A stretch of 64,000 nt of DNA from Betaproteobacteria bacterium (GCA_016868295.1 VGHJ01000001.1:62001-126000); one strand, 5' to 3'; shown: positions 35,806-43,493, counted from the first letter of the stretch. Translations and numbers: made by a program. The notes: generated by a model from the sequence alone, not told the origin.

Positions 35806-36491
35806 GCCTTCCAGCGGTAGCCCATGCCGTACACCGTGTCGATCTGGTCGAACGACGCGTCGACGGCCTGGAACTTGCGGCGGATGCGCTTGATGTGGGA
35901 CGTGATGGTGCCCTCGTCCACCACCAGCCTGGCGTCGTGCATGAGCCGGTCGCGGTCCTTCACGTGGCCGGGAAACTTCGCCAGGGTGTGCACCATCCAG
36001 AATTCCGTCAAAGTCAGTTCCACCGGCACGGCGTTCCAGCTCGCCACGAGGCGCTTGGCGTCGAGCTTGAGCGGACCGCGCTCGAGCACCTCCTCCTGGG
36101 CCTCGGGCTCGCCCAGCACGTCGACGCGGCGGAACAGCGCGGCGATGCGCGCCATGAGGTGCGGCAGGCTGATGTCCTTGGTCAGGTAGTCGTCGGCGCC
36201 CAGGCGCAGGCCCGAAACGATGTCGAAGTCGGAGTCGCGCGCCGAGAGGAAGATGATCGGCAGGCGCGGCGACAAGGCACGTAATTCGCGGCACAGCTCG
36301 AAGCCGCCCTCCGGCTCGTCGCCGAGGCCGATGTCGATCACGGCGAGATCGGGCAGGCGCGTGCGGAAGGCCGTCAGCGCCGCGGGCCGATCGGCGTAGG
36401 CGGCCACCTCGTAGCCCTGGCGCACCAGCGCCTCCGCGTAGTTGGCGCGGATGGCGGCTTCGTCCTCGACGATGGCGATGCGCTTCGGCAT
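35802..36491 (-). CDS. Proteobacterial dedicated sortase system response regulator (PdsR-type, OmpR family)
   Basis: Protein of 229 residues. The receiver domain has acidic residues VEDE, phospho-acceptor Asp53 (AVIDIGLGDEPEGG), Ser in FLSARDSD and Lys in YLTKDI. The C-terminal winged helix (about 135-229) shows VELTLTEFWMVHTLAKFPGHVKDRDRLM and a YGMGYRWKA end. The Asp-Glu-Pro-Glu-Gly insertion after the phospho site and the DEGTITSHIKRIRRKF helix fit the sortase-system subgroup. Start taken at MPKRIAIVEDE. It diverges from the sortase-target gene and likely acts on the direct repeats at 36542-36562. Confidence 0.88.
   Translation of the reverse strand: MPKRIAIVEDEAAIRANYAEALVRQGYEVAAYADRPAALTAFRTRLPDLAVIDIGLGDEPEGGFELCRELRALSPRLPIIFLSARDSDFDIVSGLRLGADDYLTKDISLPHLMARIAALFRRVDVLGEPEAQEEVLERGPLKLDAKRLVASWNAVPVELTLTEFWMVHTLAKFPGHVKDRDRLMHDARLVVDEGTITSHIKRIRRKFQAVDASFDQIDTVYGMGYRWKA
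36009..36032 (+). repeat. Dispersed 24-bp motif, copy 10
   Basis: Plus orientation. In the response regulator it encodes NAVPVELTL, a conserved DNA-binding-domain segment, so the protein constraint is compatible with the motif. Confidence 0.7.
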
Positions 36492-36518
36492 GCGCGGACT
36501 ATACCGAATTCCACTCTG

Positions 36519-36532
36519 TCCGGAACACCGGA
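36519..36532. promoter_or_regulatory. Inverted repeat TCCGG-N4-CCGGA in divergent regulator/target gap
   Basis: A 5-bp palindromic pair with a 4-bp spacer, 27 bp from the regulator start. A possible operator; no family assigned. Confidence 0.3.
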
Positions 36533-36541
36533 ATCCCGATT

Positions 36542-36562
36542 GCCATAATTCAGCCATAATTC
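36542..36562 (+). promoter_or_regulatory. Two direct repeats, candidate binding site of the divergent OmpR-type regulator
   Basis: GCCATAATTC occurs twice with an 11-bp period (36542-36551 and 36553-36562). OmpR-family regulators bind head-to-tail half-sites one helical turn apart. The repeats lie between the sortase-system regulator and target genes and are AT-rich against a GC-rich background. Confidence 0.5.
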
Positions 36563-36660
36563 TTCGCCGCCCCGCCCGATTCACTCCCAACTCCTGCCCA
36601 ACTTCCCCGCTTCAATGCGAACTGAACGGATGTCCGTTCGCAACGGGAAGGAGAACAACA

Positions 36661-37179
36661 ATGAACACCCTCACGGCAGTCATCAGCGGTCGGAGGAAGC
36701 TGATGGTCGTCGAACTCGTTGCCAAGGTCGTGCTGGCCTTCGCCATCGGCCTGGCCACCTCGATCGCCCTGGCCGGCGTCGTCCTGCTGCTGGCCCACGA
36801 CGCGCAGGCGGCGGAACTCATGCCGATGAAACCGAAAGAGGTGCAGCAGGGCACGCTGCTGCTGAAGTCCGAGGGCAGCACCCTCGCCGTGCCGGCGGTG
36901 GCGACGGAGGCCGAGATCCGGGTCTCCGGCATCGTCGTCCGCTCAGTAGTTCGGCAGACCTACCGCAACCCATACGATGCCTGGTTCGAGGGCGCCTACG
37001 TCTTCCCGTTGCCGGAGAACGCCGCGGTCGACCACCTGCGCATGAAGGTCGGCGAGCTGCCGCAGGGCGCCACCGATTCGCTGTGGAACCTGCTGGCCGG
37101 CTTGCTCACCCTGCTGCTGGCGATCGGCTTGTATCTCACCGCGCGCCGCACGCCGGTCGCGCTGAGGAGCGTGAAATGA
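36661..37179 (+). pseudogene. Sortase target protein (VIT-domain type) with large in-frame internal deletion
   Basis: Protein of 172 residues against roughly 700 in intact relatives. The N-terminal membrane segment (about 25-45) and the beginning of a VIT domain are present (QQGTLLLKSEG, VRQTYRNPYDAWFEGAYVFPLPENAAVDHLRMKVGE). The sequence then jumps in frame to a sorting signal: LPQGATDS, a hydrophobic helix (LWNLLAGLLTLLLAIGLYL) and a basic tail TARRTP. The rest of VIT and the VWA domain expected of this family are missing. A strong ribosome-binding site GGAAGGAG is retained. The breakpoint is near 37050-37056. Either a deletion remnant or a true mini-substrate; I favour a remnant. Confidence 0.7.
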
Positions 37180-37192
37180 GCGCTACTTTGCT

Positions 37193-37231
37193 CCCTCTCC
37201 CTCCGAGGAGGGAGAGGGCTGGGGAGAGGGG
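37193..37231. repeat. CCCTCTCC-type hairpin repeat
   Basis: A perfect 12-bp stem (CCCTCTCCCTCC / GGAGGGAGAGGG, 2-nt loop), followed by CTGGGGAGAGGGG. It lies just after the truncated sortase target. Related hairpins are at 38132-38207, so the two flank the sortase/transpeptidase pair. Confidence 0.75.
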
Positions 37232-37282
37232 AAAACAAGCGAAGACTGGCCGCTCGGCGTCGAATGCGCCTGGCCCACGGCA

Positions 37283-37639
37283 ATGCTGCCGAGCAAGACC
37301 GTAGGAGCGGCCTGCCGGCCGCGATGGCAGACGCGCTTCCTGCGTGTCGCCGCTGCTCTGGCCTTCGCCGTCGCCGTCTGGCAACTCGGCCAGGGCTCGT
37401 ACATCCAGGCGAAAGCCTGGCCCTGGGCCGACACCTGGCCGGTGGCGCGCATCGTCGTGCCCGGCCGCGACATCGAGCGCTTCGTGCTCGCCGGCGCCGA
37501 GGTCGTCGACAAGTCCGATACCCGCGTGCTGGCGCAGCGCCTCGGCGAATCGCGCCTGACACTGGTCACCTGCTATCCCTTCGACGCCCTGCGCGCCGAC
37601 GGCCCGCTGCGCTACGTCGTCACCGCGAAAGTCATCTGA
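37283..37639 (+). pseudogene. Class GN-type sortase lacking the catalytic histidine segment
   Basis: Protein of 118 residues; relatives are near 190-200. Present: N-terminal helix (FLRVAAALAFAVAVWQLGQGSYIQAKAW), WPWADTWPVARIVVP, and the end VVDKSDTRVLA, LTLVTCYPFDAL (catalytic Cys) and GPLRYVVTA (Arg). Missing in frame: the block after FVLAGA, which in this family holds the catalytic His (AGHRDTHF-type) and the strands around it. A stretch between QAKAW and PWADTW also looks shortened. The first ten or so codons run through a REP-like element (37301-37327), so the original start is probably lost or replaced. Confidence 0.72.
37301..37327. repeat. REP-like element at the sortase 5' end
   Basis: GTAGGAGCGG, then CCTGCCGG, then CCGCGATGG. 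This has the layout of the widespread GTAGGAGCGG...CCGCGA REP family of gammaproteobacteria, with an imperfect palindrome (GCGGCC/GGCCGC). It is read in frame as VGAACRPRWQ within the sortase remnant. Confidence 0.65.
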
Positions 37640-37652
37640 AAGGAGACATCGC

Positions 37653-38120
37653 ATGAAAAACGCATCCGCCCTTTGCTTCTCCATCGCCCTCGCCAACACG
37701 CGCGCATTCGACGACAACTCGGGCTACCCGCGGCCGATCCTGGTGCCGCGGGTGGACAAGCTGGTCGTCGAGAAAGCGCGCCGCCGCCTGACCCTGATGG
37801 GCCGCAACCGCGTCGTGCGCAGCTACCGCGTCTCGCTCGGTGAAGACGGCCGCACCCCGGCCGGCCGCTACACGGTCGCAGGTCGCAACCCGAAGAGCCC
37901 CTTCCACCTTGCCCTGCGCCTCGTCCGCCAGGCGCCTTCGGCCACCGAACACGCCGGCGGCGGCCTGCAGGTGCACGGCACGCCCGACTGGCTCGGCCCG
38001 CTCGCCGCCGCCCTCAAGGGCAGCGACTGGACCACTGGCGGCATCGGCCTCGCCAACCCCGACATCGAGGAGGTCTGGAATCTCGTCCGGGACGGCACGC
38101 CGGTCGTGATACGGCCTTAG
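37653..38120 (+). pseudogene. YkuD/YafK-type L,D-transpeptidase with catalytic Cys replaced by Gly
   Basis: Protein of 155 residues. The domain is recognisable: DKLVVEKARRRLTLMGRNRVVRSYRVSLG, DGRTPAGRYTVAGRNPKSPFHLAL, LQVHGTP (conserved His) and DIEEVWNLVRDGTPVVIRP. The catalytic segment reads DWTTGGIGLANPDIEE where active relatives have GCI, so the nucleophilic Cys is Gly (TGC to GGC class change). The usual Gly/Pro-rich insert between SLG and DGRTP is absent. The N terminus (MKNASALCFSIALANTRAFDD) is a poor signal peptide. Probably inactive. This family often accompanies the sortase pair. Confidence 0.7.
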
Positions 38121-38131
38121 CCCCTCCAGCA

Positions 38132-38207
38132 CCCCCTCTCCCCCTCGGGGAGAGGGGGTATCCGCCGCTTGCCCCTCTCCCTGACCCTCTCCCCGAGGGG
38201 GAGAGGG
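38132..38207. repeat. Pair of CCCTCTCC-type hairpins
   Basis: Hairpin A at 38132-38158 is a perfect 12-bp stem (CCCCCTCTCCCC / GGGGAGAGGGGG). Hairpin B at 38185-38207 pairs CCCTCTCCCC with GGGGAGAGGG. They fill the gap between the transpeptidase remnant and cimA and are the same family as 37193-37231. Confidence 0.75.
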
Positions 38208-38242
38208 AACATGAGCCCTGCGTCTCCCTGTAAAATTCAGGG

Positions 38243-39847
38243 ATGAAACGGATTTCCATTTACGACTCCACCCTGCGGGACGGCGCCCAGGCGCAGGGCA
38301 TCTCCTATTCGGTGGAGGACAAGGTCAAAATCGTCGAGCGGCTCGACGCGCTCGGCGTGCGCTACATCGAGGCCGGCAACCCCGGCTCGAACCCGAAGGA
38401 CCTCGAGTTCTTCGAGCGCGTGCGCGGCATGAAGCTGAAGAATGCCAAGCTGATCGCCTTCGGCGCCACGCGCAAGATCGGCATCAAGGCCGAGGACGAC
38501 GGCAACGTGCGCTCGATCCTCGCCGCCTCGACCTCCGCCGTCGCCATCTTCGGCAAGAGCTGGGACTACCAGGTCACCGAGATCCTGCGCACCAAGCTCG
38601 ACGAGAACCTGCGCATGATCGGCGACACCATCCGCCACCTCAAGCAGCAGGGCAAGGAAGTGGTCTACGACGCCGAGCACTTCTTCGACGGCTTCAAGGC
38701 CAACCCGGACTACGCGCTCGCCACCCTCAAGGCGGCGGCGGACGCCGGCGCCGACAGCCTCTGCTTGTGCGACACCAACGGCGGCACCTTTCCGAACGAC
38801 ATCTTCGCCATCACGCAGAAGGTCGTCGAACAATTCAGGACGCCGATCGGCATCCACTGCCACAACGACTGCGAGATGGCGGTGGCCAACTCGGTGATGG
38901 CGGTGCAGGCCGGCGCGACGCAGGTGCAGGGCACCATCAACGGCATCGGCGAGCGTTGCGGCAACGCCAACCTGATCGCCATCATCCCCGACCTGCAGTT
39001 GAAGCTCGGCTTCGAATGCATCCCGCCGCAGAACATGGCCGGCCTCACCACGCTGGCGCGCGCCGTCTCCGAGATCGCCAACATGCCGCTCAACGAGAAG
39101 GCCGCCTACGTCGGCGCCGACGCCTTCGCCCACAAGGGCGGCATGCACGTCGACGCCGTGGTGAAGAACCCGGTCTCCTACGAGCACATCGACCCCGAAC
39201 TCGTCGGCAACAGCCGCCGCACCCTGATGTCGGAAGTCGCCGGCCGCAGCACCCTGCTTGCGCGCATCCGGGCCGTGGATCCTGCGATCGGCAAGGACTC
39301 GCCCGAGACGCGGAAGATCATCGACCGCCTGAAGAGCCTCGAGCACGAGGGCTACCACTTTGAGGCCGCCGAGCAGTCCTTCGAGCTGGTGGTGCGCAAG
39401 ATGCTCGGCAAGTACACGCCTTTCTTCGAGCTGATCGAGTTCAAGGTGATGGTGAACGAGCCCTCGGCGGACAGCATGAACTCCTCGGCGATGATCAAGA
39501 TCCGCGTCGGCAGCGAGGTCGAGATCACCGCCGCCGAGGGCGACGGCCCGGTGAACGCACTGGACAAGGCCGTGCGCAAGGCGCTCGAGCGCTTCTACCC
39601 GGCCATCGCCGAGATCCGCCTCACCGACTACAAGGTGCGCGTGCTCGATTCGAAGGAGGCCTCCGCCGCCAAGGTGCGCGTGCTCATCGAGTCGACCGAC
39701 CAGCGCGAGAACTGGACCACCATCGGCGTGTCGACCGACATCATCGACGCCTCCTGGCAGGCGCTGGTGGATTCCATCGAGTACAAGCTGGTGAAAGACC
39801 AGGAGAAACGACCCACCCCCCAGCCCCCGCCCCGCGGGCGGGGGTGA
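38243..39847 (+). CDS. cimA: Citramalate synthase
   Basis: Condenses pyruvate and acetyl-CoA to (R)-citramalate, a threonine-independent entry to isoleucine. The 534 residues start YDSTLRDGAQAQGISYSVEDKVKI. VRYIEAGNPGSNPKD marks it as citramalate rather than isopropylmalate synthase. HCHNDCEMAVANS, GTINGIGERCGNANL and the C-terminal LeuA regulatory domain (about 390-520) follow. The last dozen residues (RPTPQPPPRGRG) are encoded by an intergenic-type repeat, so the original C terminus has been replaced. leuC and leuD follow and supply the next step. Confidence 0.93.
   Translation: MKRISIYDSTLRDGAQAQGISYSVEDKVKIVERLDALGVRYIEAGNPGSNPKDLEFFERVRGMKLKNAKLIAFGATRKIGIKAEDDGNVRSILAASTSAVAIFGKSWDYQVTEILRTKLDENLRMIGDTIRHLKQQGKEVVYDAEHFFDGFKANPDYALATLKAAADAGADSLCLCDTNGGTFPNDIFAITQKVVEQFRTPIGIHCHNDCEMAVANSVMAVQAGATQVQGTINGIGERCGNANLIAIIPDLQLKLGFECIPPQNMAGLTTLARAVSEIANMPLNEKAAYVGADAFAHKGGMHVDAVVKNPVSYEHIDPELVGNSRRTLMSEVAGRSTLLARIRAVDPAIGKDSPETRKIIDRLKSLEHEGYHFEAAEQSFELVVRKMLGKYTPFFELIEFKVMVNEPSADSMNSSAMIKIRVGSEVEITAAEGDGPVNALDKAVRKALERFYPAIAEIRLTDYKVRVLDSKEASAAKVRVLIESTDQRENWTTIGVSTDIIDASWQALVDSIEYKLVKDQEKRPTPQPPPRGRG
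39811..39847. repeat. REP-like repeat at the 3' end of cimA
   Basis: ACCCACCCCC followed by the hairpin CCCCCGCCC/GGGCGGGGG and GTGAC. It matches 5811-5847 with about three differences. A second small hairpin (GCGGGC/GCCCGC) follows at 39857-39871. It supplies the final codons and stop of cimA. Confidence 0.75.
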
Positions 39848-39912
39848 CGAAGGATCGCGGGCTTCGCCCGCTCCGTGTTTAACGCAGCAAACCAAGCAAC
39901 GAAGGAAATACC

Positions 39913-41328
39913 ATGGCTGGCAAGACGCTTTACGACAAACTCTGGGAATCGCACGTCGTCCGCGAGGAATCCGACGGAACGTGCCTGCTCTACATCGACC
40001 GCCACCTCATGCACGAGGTGACCAGTCCGCAGGCCTTCGAGGGCCTGCGTCTGGCCGGCCGCCGCATCTGGCGCAAGGAGAGCGTGGTCGCCAACCCCGA
40101 CCACAACACGCCGACCGACCACTGGGATGACGCAGACGGGGGCCTCAAGGACCCGGTCTCCCGCAAGCAGGTCGAGACGCTCGACGCCAACATCAAGGAA
40201 TTCGGCGCGCTGGTGTACTTCCCCTTCAAGCACGCCAACCAGGGCATCATCCACGTGATCGGCCCGGAGAACGGCACGACGCTGCCCGGCATGACCGTGG
40301 TGTGCGGCGACAGCCACACCTCCACCCACGGCGCCTTCGGCGCGCTGGCCTTCGGCGTCGGCACCTCCGAGGTCGAGCACGTGCTCGCCACGCAGACGCT
40401 GGTCGGCAAGCGCTCGAAGCGCATGCTCATCCGGGTCGACGGAAAAGTCAGTCCCGGCGTCACGGCGAAGGACATCGCCCTGGCCATCATCGGCAAGATC
40501 GGCACCGCCGGCGGCACCGGCTACGCCGTCGAGTTCGGCGGCAGCGCCATCCGCGACCTCTCCATGGAAGGCCGCATGACCCTCTGCAACATGGCCATCG
40601 AGGGCGGCGCCCGCGCCGGCCTCGTCGCCCCGGACGAGAAGACCTTCGAATACCTGAAGGGCCGCCAGTTCGCGCCGCACGGAGCCAACTGGGACAAGGC
40701 CGTCGCCTGGTGGAAGACGCTGCAGTCCGACGCCGGCGCGAAGTTCGACTTAGTCGTCGAACTCGACGCCGCGAAGATCGAGCCGCAGGTCACCTGGGGC
40801 ACCTCGCCCGAGCAGGTGCTGCCGGTCGGCGGCCGCGTGCCGAATCCGGCGAAGGAAAAGGATGCGCAGAAACGCGCCGGCATCGAACGCGCGCTGGCCT
40901 ACATGGGCCTGAAGGCCGACACGCCGATCCAGGACATCCGGATCGACAAGGTCTTCATCGGCTCGTGCACCAACTCGCGCATCGAGGACCTGCGCGCCGC
41001 CGCGAAATACATGAAAGGCCGGAAGAAGGCGGCGAACGTGAAGCTGGTGCTGGTGGTGCCGGGCTCCGGCCAGGTCAAGCGCCAGGCCGAGGCCGAGGGC
41101 CTCGACAAGATCTTCACCGACGCCGGCTTCGAGTGGCGCGAGCCGGGCTGCTCGATGTGCCTGGCCATGAACGCCGACCGCCTCGCCCCGGGCGAGCGCT
41201 GCGCCTCCACCTCCAACCGCAACTTCGAAGGGCGCCAGGGCGCCGGCGGCCGCACGCATCTCGTCAGCCCCGAGATGGCCGCCGCCGCCGCCATCGCCGG
41301 CCACTTCGTCGACATCCGCAAGAAATAA
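39913..41328 (+). CDS. leuC: 3-isopropylmalate/citramalate dehydratase large subunit
   Basis: [4Fe-4S] aconitase-family isomerase of 471 residues. [21 protein letters not shown]-type active-site region (NTPTDHWDD), [26 protein letters not shown], and the cluster cysteines in [13 protein letters not shown] and [11 protein letters not shown] are all present. With leuD it isomerises isopropylmalate, and in this setting probably also citramalate from CimA. An AAGGAAATACC ribosome-binding site precedes the ATG. Confidence 0.96.
   Translation: MAGKTLYDKLWESHVVREESDGTCLLYIDRHLMHEVTSPQAFEGLRLAGRRIWRKESVVANPDHNTPTDHWDDADGGLKDPVSRKQVETLDANIKEFGALVYFPFKHANQGIIHVIGPENGTTLPGMTVVCGDSHTSTHGAFGALAFGVGTSEVEHVLATQTLVGKRSKRMLIRVDGKVSPGVTAKDIALAIIGKIGTAGGTGYAVEFGGSAIRDLSMEGRMTLCNMAIEGGARAGLVAPDEKTFEYLKGRQFAPHGANWDKAVAWWKTLQSDAGAKFDLVVELDAAKIEPQVTWGTSPEQVLPVGGRVPNPAKEKDAQKRAGIERALAYMGLKADTPIQDIRIDKVFIGSCTNSRIEDLRAAAKYMKGRKKAANVKLVLVVPGSGQVKRQAEAEGLDKIFTDAGFEWREPGCSMCLAMNADRLAPGERCASTSNRNFEGRQGAGGRTHLVSPEMAAAAAIAGHFVDIRKK
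40443..40466 (+). repeat. Dispersed 24-bp motif, copy 11
   Basis: Plus orientation in leuC, read as GKVSPGVTA, a surface loop after RVDG. AAAAGTCAGTC with CACGGC. Confidence 0.8.
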
Positions 41329-41337
41329 GGAACCGCC

Positions 41338-41976
41338 ATGAAACCCTTCAAATACCTCGACGGCCTGGTCTGCCCGCTCGACCGCGCCAACGTCGACACC
41401 GACGCCATCATCCCGAAGCAGTTCCTCAAGTCGATCAAGCGCTCGGGCTTCGGCCCCTACCTCTTCGACGAGTGGCGCTACGCCGACATCGGCGAGCCCG
41501 ACATGGACTGCAGCCAGCGGCCGCTGAAGAAGGACTTCGTGCTGAACCAGCCGCGCTACCAGGGCGCGCAGATCCTGCTCGCCCGCGACAACTTCGGCTG
41601 CGGCTCCAGCCGCGAGCACGCGCCCTGGGCCATCGAGGACTACGGCTTTCGCGTCGTCATCGCACCAAGCTTCGCCGACATCTTCTTCGGCAACTGCTAC
41701 AAGAACGGCGTCCTGCCGATCGTCGCCTCCGCCGCCATCGTCGACCAGCTGTTCCGCGAGTGCGCTGCGCAGAAGGGCTACCGCCTGCGCGTCGACCTCG
41801 AGACGCAGACCGTGCGCAACCCGGCCGGCGAGTGGTTCCGGTTCGACATCACGCCGCACCGCAAGCACTGCCTGTTGAACGGCCTCGACGAGATCGGCCT
41901 GACGCTCCAGCACGCCGACCAGATCAAGGCCTTCGAGGCGAAGCACAAGGCCGCGCAGCCCTGGCTGTTCGCCTGA
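41338..41976 (+). CDS. leuD: 3-isopropylmalate/citramalate dehydratase small subunit
   Basis: Small swivel-domain partner of LeuC, 212 residues. It has [20 protein letters not shown], the substrate-loop region [21 protein letters not shown] and [18 protein letters not shown]. The ATG lies 9 bp after leuC with GGAACC upstream. The length matches the long proteobacterial LeuD. Confidence 0.96.
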   Translation: MKPFKYLDGLVCPLDRANVDTDAIIPKQFLKSIKRSGFGPYLFDEWRYADIGEPDMDCSQRPLKKDFVLNQPRYQGAQILLARDNFGCGSSREHAPWAIEDYGFRVVIAPSFADIFFGNCYKNGVLPIVASAAIVDQLFRECAAQKGYRLRVDLETQTVRNPAGEWFRFDITPHRKHCLLNGLDEIGLTLQHADQIKAFEAKHKAAQPWLFA

Positions 41977-41985
41977 CGCCCCGCC

Positions 41986-42594
41986 ATGACCAGCCGCCGC
42001 CGCTTCGTGCAAGCAGCCGGCGGCGGCCTGTTGCTGGCGGGACTGGGTAATCTGGCCCATGCCGTTTCAGCGCCGACGCGGCGCGAAACCAGATCGATCC
42101 TCCTCGTCGCGGCGACAAAGCTTCGCGATCCCAACTTCGGCGAGACCGTCGTGCTGGTCACGCGCCACGGCGGCGACGCGCCGCTCGGCGTAATCCTCAA
42201 CCGTCCGCTCGGCCGGCGCCTCGAAACGGATCTCGACCTCGCCACGGACGACGAGCGCCTCGAACTCAACTTCGGCGGCCCGGTGATGCCGCAGCAACTG
42301 CTGTTCCTGTACCAGGACAAGACGAACCCGGGCAACAGCGCGCTCGATCTGGGCGACAACCTGTTTCTCAGTTCCGATACGCCTTTGCTGAAGCGCCTAT
42401 TGCAACGAAAACCGATCTTGCCGCGCCTGCGCCTGTTCGCGGGCTACGCCGGCTGGGCGCCCGGCCAGTTGGAGCACGAGATTTCGCGTGGCGACTGGCT
42501 GCTGGCCGAGGCCAACCCGGACATCGCCTTCACGCGCGACACAGGCACACTCTGGCGCACCATGATCGAGAAAGCCAGCCGGCGCGCAATCTAG
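41986..42594 (+). CDS. YqgE/AlgH family protein with Tat-type signal
   Basis: Protein of 202 residues. The body fits the YqgE/AlgH (DUF179) family: LRDPNFGETVVLVTRHGGDAPLGVILNRPL, NFGGPVMPQQLLFLY, RLFAGYAGWAPGQLEHEI and WLLAEANPDIAF. The family is normally cytoplasmic. This one starts MTSRRRFVQAAGGGLLLAGLGNLAHA, with the twin-arginine S-R-R-x-F-V pattern, a hydrophobic stretch and an AHA cleavage site. It is therefore probably exported folded. It follows leuD at 9 bp. Confidence 0.85.
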   Translation: MTSRRRFVQAAGGGLLLAGLGNLAHAVSAPTRRETRSILLVAATKLRDPNFGETVVLVTRHGGDAPLGVILNRPLGRRLETDLDLATDDERLELNFGGPVMPQQLLFLYQDKTNPGNSALDLGDNLFLSSDTPLLKRLLQRKPILPRLRLFAGYAGWAPGQLEHEISRGDWLLAEANPDIAFTRDTGTLWRTMIEKASRRAI

Positions 42595-42601
42595 GCTGCG
42601 C

Positions 42602-42625
42602 AATAGTCAGTCCCCGCGACACGGC
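42602..42625 (+). repeat. Dispersed 24-bp motif, copy 12
   Basis: Plus orientation, intergenic, 8 bp after the yqgE-like stop. The core is AATAGTCAGTC (one change in the A-tract) and the distal CACGGC is intact. Confidence 0.8.
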
Positions 42626-42813
42626 GGCGTCCTACCCGAACACCCGCGCAGAGATGTGCGGCAGGAAGAAAGTCGATGCGCAGTGGAAGCTTCACAGCCC
42701 GGTGCGCAACATCCGAAAGGGAATGAGGGTTTTTCTACAGCTTCAACATAGAAGTGAGCGGCCTGCGCGGCTTTCCGCGCAGGACCGCTCGACTGCCGGG
42801 TTGGGGGTGGGGT
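42626..42813. other. Non-coding stretch with no recognised feature
   Basis: Part of the 665-bp interval between the yqgE-like gene and ubiK. A short open frame here (from about 42654) lacks a ribosome-binding site and any family pattern, so I do not call it a gene. Confidence 0.5.
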
Positions 42814-43205
42814 TCACTTGGCGCAAGCAGGCGGTTGTGTTTGCGACAAAGCTTGAATTGCCGCATATGCTGAAGCAACCGCAGACACTGAAGCGATGAT
42901 GCTCACGACGAGCGCGGCGATGGTGAAGCGGAACTGCCCCAGATGGCGGCGTTGATCTTCGATGTAGTCGCCACGGGGTGCTTCAGCCGCCACAGCAGGC
43001 GGGCGATGGCCGGCAGGAACACCGTGACGCCGAGCCACTTGTGGTACGAGTAGAGCTTGAGCCGGCTCGGCGAGAAGGGCAGCTCGTGCATGTAGATGCC
43101 GAGCGGGAAGGCGCAGAAGACGAGCAGCGCGATGGCCCAGTGCAGGGCGATGGCGGTGCGCGTATAACCGGCGGCTGGCTGGGGGGCATTCTTGTTCTTC
43201 CAGGC
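42814..43205 (-). pseudogene. Chimeric remnant: cytochrome b561 N-terminal half joined to the tail of another membrane protein
   Basis: Reading right to left, about 42981-43205 gives KNKNAPQPAAGYTRTAIALHW, ALLVFCAFPLGIYMHELPFS and KLYSYHKWLGVTVFLPAIARL, ending LLWRLKHPV. This is the first half of a cytochrome b561 with two haem-ligand histidines. It has no start codon (an in-frame TGA precedes it). Near 42975-42985 the sense changes frame to GDYIEDQRRHLGQFRFTIAALVVS, then IIASVSAVASAYAAIQALSQ, a plausible C-terminal membrane helix of a different protein, ending at 42814. Two gene fragments were joined by a deletion. Confidence 0.65.
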
Positions 43206-43218
43206 AGGGACTCACATC

Positions 43219-43257
43219 CGACCGGCCGACCAGGGAGAAGGTTTCTGGGCCGGTCGG
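43219..43257. repeat. Inverted repeat downstream of ubiK
   Basis: CCGACCGGCC (43219-43228) pairs with GGCCGGTCGG (43248-43257) across a 19-nt loop. It lies just after the ubiK stop codon and may act as a 3' stem, without a T-run. Confidence 0.5.
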
Positions 43258-43259
43258 CC

Positions 43260-43493
43260 CTACTTGCGGGTTTCGAGGGCGTCGAGGCGGGCCTGCAGGG
43301 CCTCGAGCTTCTCGCGCGTGCGCGCGAGCACCGCGCGCTGCACCTCGAATTCCTCGCGGCTGACGAAATCGAGGCGCGCGAACAGCCCGGACAGCAGCGC
43401 GCGAGCGTTCTTCTCCAGGTCCTGCGCCGGGCCTTCGGCGGCGAGCCGGGCGAGGCGGGCGGAAAGGTCTTCGAGAAATTTCGGATCGAGCAT
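43260..43493 (-). CDS. ubiK: Ubiquinone biosynthesis accessory factor UbiK (BMFP domain)
   Basis: Seventy-seven residues beginning MLDPKFLEDLSARLARLAAEGP. It has the conserved RLDFVSREEFEVQRAVLARTREKLEALQARLDALE coiled coil. This is the complete BMFP/YqiC pattern; UbiK works with UbiJ (31448-32026) to support aerobic ubiquinone synthesis. The start inside an in-frame longer reading was chosen by family length. It diverges from the torF-glnK-amtB operon. Confidence 0.92.
   Translation of the reverse strand: MLDPKFLEDLSARLARLAAEGPAQDLEKNARALLSGLFARLDFVSREEFEVQRAVLARTREKLEALQARLDALETRK

Noticed and set aside
37624-37637. CGAAAGTCATC at the end of the sortase remnant
   Set aside because: The core breaks at position 9 (AAAGTCAT) and no ACGGC follows at the right spacing.
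42654-42899. 81-codon open frame in the yqgE-ubiK gap
   Set aside because: No ribosome-binding site, no family resemblance, and its 3' half overlaps the chimeric pseudogene on the other strand.
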